This document shows positions 59,427-64,000 of a stretch of 64,000 nucleotides of DNA, one piece after another. The translations under genes were made by a program, and so were the position numbers. A model generated the notes under the pieces. It was given only the letters and a program-made list of their open reading frames with translations, was not told where the DNA came from and made no database searches. How positions within the stretch are numbered: position 1 is the first letter of the stretch; each line of letters begins with the position of its first letter. Source of the stretch: Methylobacterium sp. Leaf118 (lineage in GTDB: Bacteria > Pseudomonadota > Alphaproteobacteria > Rhizobiales > Beijerinckiaceae). The DNA lies in the NCBI RefSeq assembly GCF_920984675.1, contig NZ_CAKLBV010000005.1, forward strand, positions 1-64,000. The letters are read 5' to 3'.

Positions 59427-59903
59427 TCAGGCCTCGATGGTCGGCCCGCCGCCTTCCGAGCGGCGCTTGGCCATGAAGGCGTCGAACTGCTCGCGGTCCT
59501 TGGCCCGCTTCAGCTCCTCGACGAACTCGGCGAAGGCCCGGCTCTCTTCTTGGAGGGCCCGACGACGGGCCTCCAGCCGATCGAGCTCGGCCTTGCGGTA
59601 TTCCTCGAAGGCCCAGTTGCCGGTCGTGGCGCGGTAGACGCCGCTTTCCTTGGCCGTCTCGAAGGCACGGGCGAAGCGCGATTGACCTTCGCCGCTGGCG
59701 AAGCTCCAAGAGCCGCTGCGGGCGAACTCGCGCATCCGGTCGAGGGCGGGGTAGCCCGCGATCTTCCAGGCCACATAGGCGACGGCGACGGGCCAGACGT
59801 AGATGAAGCTCACCACGATCGCACCGATCTCGAGGGAGCGCTTGGGGAAGGGGCCACTGCGCGACGCGCCGCAGGACCAGGGAGAGGTAGAGGACGTGTT
59901 CAC
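59427..59903 (-). CDS. DUF2852 membrane protein
   Basis: 158 residues. One membrane segment ('LEIGAIVVSFIYVWPVAVAYVAWKIAGY', about 25-50) is followed by a soluble, charged coiled-coil tail ('NWAFEEYRKAELDRLEARRRALQEESRAFAEFVEELKRAKDREQFDAFM'). 'GNWAFEEYRxAELxRLEEERRxL' and 'FxxFMxxR' are typical of alphaproteobacterial DUF2852 proteins. The function is unknown. It has its own terminator downstream. Confidence 0.88.
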   Translation of the reverse strand: MNTSSTSPWSCGASRSGPFPKRSLEIGAIVVSFIYVWPVAVAYVAWKIAGYPALDRMREFARSGSWSFASGEGQSRFARAFETAKESGVYRATTGNWAFEEYRKAELDRLEARRRALQEESRAFAEFVEELKRAKDREQFDAFMAKRRSEGGGPTIEA

Positions 59904-59963
59904 GGCTGGGGGCTCCGGGTGTGAATGTGAACAACATTCACATGCGGGCCCGCTCCAACCGTT

Positions 59964-60590
59964 TCAAGGGGCGGCTCTCGGCCTTTCGCCGGCCCCGTGC
60001 ACCAGGGCAAGCACGCCCGCACGCAGCAACTCGTATTTGTCCGGCCCGCCCTTCGGCAACTGGCCCGCCGCCGCCAGCGTCGCGATGCCGTGGGAGAGCG
60101 CCCAGACCTCAAGCGCCAGGAAGCGGGGATCGACACCGTTGAAGCCGTCCGGAAAGGTCGAACGCAGGGCCTCCACCAGCAGATCGAAGGGGTTCGGCCG
60201 GTCCGGAGCGGGTGATGCCACCGCGGCGCCGCGCACCTCGAAAATGGCAGCGTAATAGCCCGGCTCTTCCTCGGCGAAGGCGAGGTAGGCCTCGCCCATG
60301 CGGGTGAACCGCTCCAGGGGCGTGCCGCGGCCGCCGAGTGCCCGGGCCAGCCGCTCGGCCAAATCCGAGAAGCCGCGACCGGCCACCTCCTCGAGCAGCG
60401 CTTCGCGGCCGCGGAAATGGCGATAGAGGGCGGCCGGCGTCACACCGACGAGGCGGGCGGCATCGACCAACGTGAAACCGCCGATCCCCCGCTCGGCGAT
60501 GAAGCGGCGCGCGGCCTCGATCAACGCCTCCTTGAGGTTGCCGTGGTGATAGCTGCGCCGGTCGCCCGGTCCCTCACGCCAGGGTCGCAC
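59964..60590 (-). CDS. TetR/AcrR-family regulator with WHG-type ligand domain
   Basis: 208 residues from a GTG at 60590, chosen because GGGAGGAGCGG lies immediately upstream; longer in-frame starts add arginine-rich text. The HTH is 'NLKEALIEAARRFIAERGIGGFTLVDAARLVGVTPAALYRHFRGREALLEEVAGRGF'. The C-domain ('MGEAYLAFAEEEPGYYAAIFE', 'WALSHGIATLAAAGQLP') is the WHG type. It lies 189 bases from the divergent CobW remnant; the near-perfect palindrome at 60744-60763 may be its operator. Confidence 0.88.
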   Translation of the reverse strand: MRPWREGPGDRRSYHHGNLKEALIEAARRFIAERGIGGFTLVDAARLVGVTPAALYRHFRGREALLEEVAGRGFSDLAERLARALGGRGTPLERFTRMGEAYLAFAEEEPGYYAAIFEVRGAAVASPAPDRPNPFDLLVEALRSTFPDGFNGVDPRFLALEVWALSHGIATLAAAGQLPKGGPDKYELLRAGVLALVHGAGERPRAAP

Positions 60591-60726
60591 CCCGCTCCTC
60601 CCGCCTCTCGAAACCGCTCGCCGGTCCGTCCTCCAGTGACGCGCGGACCGGCCGCCGGTTTCCCGCACTCGCGCCTTTTCCCGCGACTCGCTTAGGGAGT
60701 CGACCGTCTTTCCTCGCAGACCGGGC

Positions 60727-60763
60727 TTGACGGTGGCAGACTACGCAACGTTATAAAGTTGCG
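60727..60763 (+). promoter_or_regulatory. Promoter overlapped by a 20-bp palindromic operator
   Basis: -35 TTGACG (60727-60732), 17-base spacer, -10 GTTATA (60750-60755). The -10 lies inside CGCAAC-GTTATAAA-GTTGCG (60744-60763), a palindrome matching at 18 of 20 positions. GTTATAA cores are seen in Zur boxes and CobW-family zinc proteins are commonly Zur targets; equally, GCAAC/GTTGC arms suit the divergent TetR regulator. Both readings are inference. Confidence 0.6.
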
Positions 60764-60779
60764 AATATCAGGAGCGCCG

Positions 60780-60995
60780 ATGTCATCCGCCGATTCCCGC
60801 CTGCCCGTGACCGGACTGATCGACGAAGAATGGGCACCGGAACACCCGCTCTGGTTCGAGGAACGCGACGACACCCGCGCGCACCTGCCCGAGGCCTACG
60901 GCATCGCTGCCTTCGTCGACCGGCTCCACCGGCCCTTCGACCCGGGACGGTTGCAGGCCGTCGTGAACACCCCTGGGCGCATAGGGGCGGGCTGA
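60780..60995 (+). pseudogene. CobW/COG0523 GTPase with the G domain deleted
   Basis: 71 residues. The start 'MSSADSRLPVT' is how CobW-family GTPases begin (next should come VLSGFLGAGKTTLLN, the Walker A). Instead it jumps in frame to 'GLIDEEWAPEHPLWFEERDD' and 'PEAYGIAAFVDRLHRPFDPG', the CobW C-terminal domain ('EYGIxSFVYRxRRPFxPxR'), and then stops early. About 230 residues of GTPase domain and the end are gone. The start has a good ribosome site (AGGAGCG), and an intact promoter lies upstream, so a useless stub may still be made. Confidence 0.75.
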
Positions 60996-61000
60996 CCGGG

Positions 61001-61288
61001 ATGGGTCTCGTCAGCCTGACGGCATGGCGTGCCCGCTCGGCGGGACTCGCCGCCGCGGCCACCCGAGCCAAGGCTCTGATCCGCCCGGCGCTCGGCCTCT
61101 CCGAGGGGGACGCGCTCTCGGTCAACGAAATCGTCTGCGCCGATCCGGCCTGCCCGGGCATCGAGACGGTGGTGCTGGTGATGCGGGCCGGCGAGCCGAC
61201 CCGGGCCCTGCGCCTACCCCGCCCCCTCGCCGAACTCAGCGAGGCAGACGCGCGGGTGCTTGCGGGAGAGGAGGCCGCTTTGCGCTAA
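61001..61288 (+). CDS. Small conserved-looking hypothetical protein
   Basis: 95 residues from the ATG at 61001, 5 bases after the CobW remnant and thus in its operon. The core '[21 protein letters not shown]' with a C-x4-C pair could bind a metal, and '[23 protein letters not shown]' is helical. I do not recognise the family by name. Position after a COG0523 metal-chaperone gene hints at a metal-related role, which is inference only. Confidence 0.6.
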   Translation: MGLVSLTAWRARSAGLAAAATRAKALIRPALGLSEGDALSVNEIVCADPACPGIETVVLVMRAGEPTRALRLPRPLAELSEADARVLAGEEAALR

Positions 61289-61376
61289 TTTTGAGAGCCG
61301 ACTTTCATCATTCCGTCTTGGGACGAGTGGAGGTAAGACTCTCGAACCACCCGTCACCACTGACCGAGTCTGGGAT

Positions 61377-61925
61377 ATGTCGATTAAACTGAGACCGCTG
61401 GAGCGCGAAGATCTGCTCTTCGTGCACCAGCTCAATAACAACGACAGCATCATGCGCTACTGGTTCGAGGAGGCCTACGAGTCCTTCGCCGAGCTGGCGC
61501 AGCTCTACGAGCGCAACATCCACAACCAGACCGAGCGTCGCTTCATCATCGCGTCCGAGCGCGGCGAATCGGCCGGCATGGTCGAGCTCGTCGAGATCAA
61601 CCACCTGCACCGACGCTGCGAATTTCAAATCGCGATCCACCCGGACTATCAGGGCAAAGGCTACGCCAAGCGCGCCACCCGCATCGCCATCGACTACGCG
61701 TTCAAGGTACTTAACATTCACAAGTTGTATCTGCACGTGGACAAAGATAATCAGCGGGCGGTGGGAATCTACGAGAGCTGCGGCTTCCGTCCCGAGGGGC
61801 TCCTCAGGGACGAGTTCTTCGTGAACGGCCGCTACCGCGACGCGGTGCGCATGTGCCTGTTCCAGCCGGACTACCTCGCCGAGCGCGGCGCGGGGGACGT
61901 GGCCGAGCCGGTCCTGAAGACCTGA
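61377..61925 (+). CDS. speG: Spermidine N1-acetyltransferase
   Basis: 182 residues, very close along its whole length to enterobacterial SpeG: '[11 protein letters not shown]'-like start, '[20 protein letters not shown]', '[35 protein letters not shown]', acetyl-CoA loop '[13 protein letters not shown]' and '[22 protein letters not shown]'. It acetylates spermidine/spermine to limit polyamine toxicity. Such similarity to gamma-proteobacterial SpeG and slightly lower GC suggest acquisition by transfer. The start at 61377 (MSIKLRPLE) matches the family. It ends 4 bases from convergent zwf. Confidence 0.92.
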   Translation: MSIKLRPLEREDLLFVHQLNNNDSIMRYWFEEAYESFAELAQLYERNIHNQTERRFIIASERGESAGMVELVEINHLHRRCEFQIAIHPDYQGKGYAKRATRIAIDYAFKVLNIHKLYLHVDKDNQRAVGIYESCGFRPEGLLRDEFFVNGRYRDAVRMCLFQPDYLAERGAGDVAEPVLKT

Positions 61926-61929
61926 ACCC

Positions 61930-63435
61930 TCAGATCCCGTCGAGGGGCTGCCATGCGTGGCCGTCACGGGCGAGCAGCGCGTCCGCCGCCTGCGGCCCGG
62001 CGCTTCCCGCCTCGTAGAGGGCGACGGGCGCGTCCTTCCAGGCGTCCAGCAGCGGTTCGACGGCGGCCCAGCCGGCCTCGATGGAATCGGCCCGCTGGAA
62101 CAGGGTCACGTCGCCCATCATGCAGTCGTAGATCAGGGTCTCGTAGCCGACGGTGGGGGCGGGATCGAAGAAGTCGCCGTAGCGGAAACCCGTCTCGACC
62201 GGCGCGATGTGCATCTGCGGCCCAGGGCGCTTCACATTCAGCGACGTGACGATGCCGGGATCGGGGCTGATGCGCAGGCGCATGACGTTGGGCGCCGGTT
62301 CGGTCACCGGCGTGTCGCGGAACAGGCGGAAGGGCGGCGGCCGGAAATGAACCGCGATCTCCGTGCGGTGGGCCCCCATCCGCTTGCCGGTGCGCAGGTA
62401 GAACGGCACGCCGGCCCAGCGCCAGTTCTCGATCTCGAGCTTGAGGGCGACGTAGGTCTCGGTGCGCGACTGCTCGGACACGCCCGGCTCGGCGCGGTAA
62501 GCCGGGACATCATGCCCGCCGATCCGACCGGCGGCATACTGGCCGCGCACCGCCTTGTCGGGGCTGACCGGGCGGACGGCTTCGGCGAGCTTCGCCTTCT
62601 CGTCGCGCACGGCTTCCGCATCGAAGGAGTTCGGCGGCTCCATCGCCACCATACAGAGCAGCTGGAATAGGTGGTTCGGCACCATGTCGCGCAAGGCGCC
62701 GGTGGGCTCGTAGAAGCCACCGCGCCCCTCGACCCCGATGCTCTCGGCGGCGGTGATCTCGATATGGCTGACATGCTCGCGCCGCCAGACCGGCTCCAGC
62801 ATGCCATTGGCGAAGCGGACCGCCATGATGCTCTGAACCGTCTCCTTCCCGAGGAAGTGGTCGATCCGGTAGAACTGGCTCTCGTCCCCATAGCCGAGGA
62901 TCGTCCGGTTCAGGGCCCGGGCGGAGGCGAGGTCGGCGCCGAACGGCTTCTCGATGATGACGCGGCGGAACGCGCCTTCCGTCTCCGCTAGGAGGCCGGC
63001 CTTCCCCAGACCCTCGACCACCGGAGCGAAGAAGCGGGCGGCTACCGCGAGGTAGAACACGACGTTGCCGCGCACGCGCCCGGCCAGCGCCCGATAGGTC
63101 TCCGGCTCGGAAAAATCGCCCTGCATGACGTGCAGGCGTTCGCGCACGAAGCCCCAGGTGGTCGGGTCGATCCGGTCGGCGTGGAACTCGGCGGACGGAT
63201 CCCGGGTGAAGGCGTCCATCGTCTCGGTGAGGTCCTGGCGCCAGCCCGCGTCGGTGAGCGGGTTGTGATCGACGCCGAGAACCGAGAACCCCGGGTCGAG
63301 CAGGCCGCCGCCGGCGAGGTTGTAGAGGGCCGGCATCAGGAGCCGCTTGGTGAGGTCGCCGCCGGCTCCGAAGACCACGAGGGTGCAGGGCGGCGCGGGC
63401 GGGCTCGCGGGTTGCGTCGTCGGCGCATCGGCCAT
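61930..63435 (-). CDS. zwf: Glucose-6-phosphate 1-dehydrogenase
   Basis: A 501-residue NADP-dependent enzyme, first step of the oxidative pentose phosphate and Entner-Doudoroff pathways. The cofactor fold is 'LVVFGAGGDLTKRLLMPALYNL'; the substrate site is 'YRIDHFLGKETVQSIMAVRFAN' (with catalytic His); 'IIEKPFG' and 'MRLRISPDPG' are family motifs. Length and start (63435) are normal. It stands apart from pgl/edd genes in this window. It would feed NADPH demand and connects to the glucose phosphate pool of the glucan cluster nearby. Confidence 0.96.
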   Translation of the reverse strand: MADAPTTQPASPPAPPCTLVVFGAGGDLTKRLLMPALYNLAGGGLLDPGFSVLGVDHNPLTDAGWRQDLTETMDAFTRDPSAEFHADRIDPTTWGFVRERLHVMQGDFSEPETYRALAGRVRGNVVFYLAVAARFFAPVVEGLGKAGLLAETEGAFRRVIIEKPFGADLASARALNRTILGYGDESQFYRIDHFLGKETVQSIMAVRFANGMLEPVWRREHVSHIEITAAESIGVEGRGGFYEPTGALRDMVPNHLFQLLCMVAMEPPNSFDAEAVRDEKAKLAEAVRPVSPDKAVRGQYAAGRIGGHDVPAYRAEPGVSEQSRTETYVALKLEIENWRWAGVPFYLRTGKRMGAHRTEIAVHFRPPPFRLFRDTPVTEPAPNVMRLRISPDPGIVTSLNVKRPGPQMHIAPVETGFRYGDFFDPAPTVGYETLIYDCMMGDVTLFQRADSIEAGWAAVEPLLDAWKDAPVALYEAGSAGPQAADALLARDGHAWQPLDGI

Positions 63436-63491
63436 GGGCGGCTCCGGGTCGTCGGCCGGGGGAAACGCGACGACAACAGGCCGACGCGGGC

Positions 63492-63521
63492 GGTGTTCCG
63501 GCAGACGGTGTTCCGGCAGAC
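63492..63521. repeat. Exact 15-bp tandem duplication
   Basis: GGTGTTCCGGCAGAC occurs twice head to tail (63492-63506 and 63507-63521) in the 106-base gap between zwf and the efflux gene. It is probably a slippage duplication in the zwf leader. Confidence 0.9.
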
Positions 63522-63541
63522 CTGCCCCGCTCCCGCCGCGC

Positions 63542-64000
63542 CTATTCCTCGGTTCGGACGGCCTGCCCGCGATCGATCGGCAGGCGGGGGCCCTTCAGCT
63601 CCTCGCCGGTCGGCAGCGAGCGGGCGTCCCAGCCTCCGCCGAGGGCGCGGATCAGGGAGACCGCCGTGCTAAAGCGGTTGAGCCGCACCTGCAGGGCCGT
63701 GATCTCGTTGCTGATCTGGAGCGACTGCGCCGTGACGACGGTGGTGTAATTCTGCGTGCCGGCCCGATACTCGTTCAAGGCGATCTCGACCGCGCGCCGG
63801 GCGGAGGCGACGGCCTCGTCCTGCTTGGCCTGTTGCTGAGCCAGGATGCGCACGCCCGCCAGCCCATTCTCGACCTCGCCGAAGGCGGTGAGCACGGTCT
63901 GGCGGTAGCTCGCCACCGCCGCGTCATAGGCAGCCCGCGCCGATTGCAGCACCGCCGCCCGCGCGCCGCCGTCGAAGAAGACCTGCTCGCCGGCCGCGGA
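63542..64000 (-). CDS. NodT-type outer-membrane efflux protein, C-terminal part (partial)
   Basis: The minus-strand frame is open from the window edge to the stop at 63542, giving the last ~152 residues. 'FFDGGARAAVLQSARAAYDAAVASYRQTVLTAFGEVENGL' and 'ALNEYRAGTQNYTTVVTAQSLQISNEITALQVRLNRFSTAVSLIRALGGGW' are diagnostic of the TolC-like outer-membrane factor of RND pumps (NodT/OprM). It forms the outer channel for drug or metabolite efflux. The pump genes would lie upstream of it, beyond the window. Confidence 0.92.
   Translation of the reverse strand, partial: SAAGEQVFFDGGARAAVLQSARAAYDAAVASYRQTVLTAFGEVENGLAGVRILAQQQAKQDEAVASARRAVEIALNEYRAGTQNYTTVVTAQSLQISNEITALQVRLNRFSTAVSLIRALGGGWDARSLPTGEELKGPRLPIDRGQAVRTEE

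Noticed and set aside
63542..64000. The type I secretion outer-membrane partner for the RTX proteins
   Set aside because: The sequence is of the NodT/OprM (RND pump) subgroup and lies 34 kb away; no ABC transporter or HlyD-like gene accompanies it in the window.

Overview
The window is high-GC chromosomal DNA from an alphaproteobacterium, most likely Methylobacterium/Methylorubrum or a close Rhizobiales relative. This is inferred from gene content and codon use: a dapF-mtaB / ftsY-ispZ neighbourhood, an Omp25/31-type porin-like protein, a DUF2852 protein, an alpha-r8 (mmgR/suhB) type small RNA and an all-in-one GlgE/TreYZ cluster. No database search was possible.

Layout. 1-12.6 kb: the end of a polysaccharide-export gene, solute-binding proteins for ABC and TRAP importers, a tyrosine phosphatase, a small RNA, class II photolyase, mtgA, polyprenyl synthase, a frameshifted benzoylformate-decarboxylase-like gene, a Tat-exported ferritin-like protein, an outer-membrane beta-barrel protein and a broken glycosyltransferase. 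12.6-32.5 kb: an accessory region. It holds a 3033-residue RTX protein, a HlyC-like acyltransferase in a probable operon with a PfkB sugar kinase (GntR regulator divergent), a 1280-residue serralysin-type RTX metalloprotease, a low-GC GT61 glycosyltransferase flanked by IS3 debris, and a graveyard of gene fragments that ends at a tRNA-Ser(CGA). 32.5-43 kb: core housekeeping (ispZ, ftsY, RluA-type pseudouridine synthase, mtaB, dapF, an endonuclease III-like glycosylase, YnfA), plus a spore-photoproduct-lyase-like gene split by one amber codon. 43-59.2 kb: a minus-strand alpha-glucan/trehalose cluster treZ, malQ-treY fusion, amylase-glgE fusion, treS-maltokinase fusion, glgB. 59.4-64 kb: DUF2852 protein, TetR regulator, an internally deleted CobW-family gene with an intact promoter, speG, zwf and the end of a NodT-type outer-membrane efflux protein.

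How it fits together. The glucan cluster can turn trehalose into maltose (TreS), phosphorylate it (maltokinase half), polymerise maltose-1-phosphate (GlgE), branch the product (GlgB), and recycle linear glucan to trehalose (TreY, TreZ) with MalQ rearranging short chains. No GlgC, GlgA or debranching enzyme is in the window. The two RTX proteins are probable type I secretion substrates, but no type I ABC transporter or membrane-fusion gene lies here, so they must use an exporter encoded elsewhere.

At least four genes are visibly broken (7.9-9.6, 12.0-12.6, 41.0-42.1 and 60.8-61.0 kb), besides the fragments at 29.5 and 31.5-32.0 kb. The one-base lesions could be real or sequence errors.
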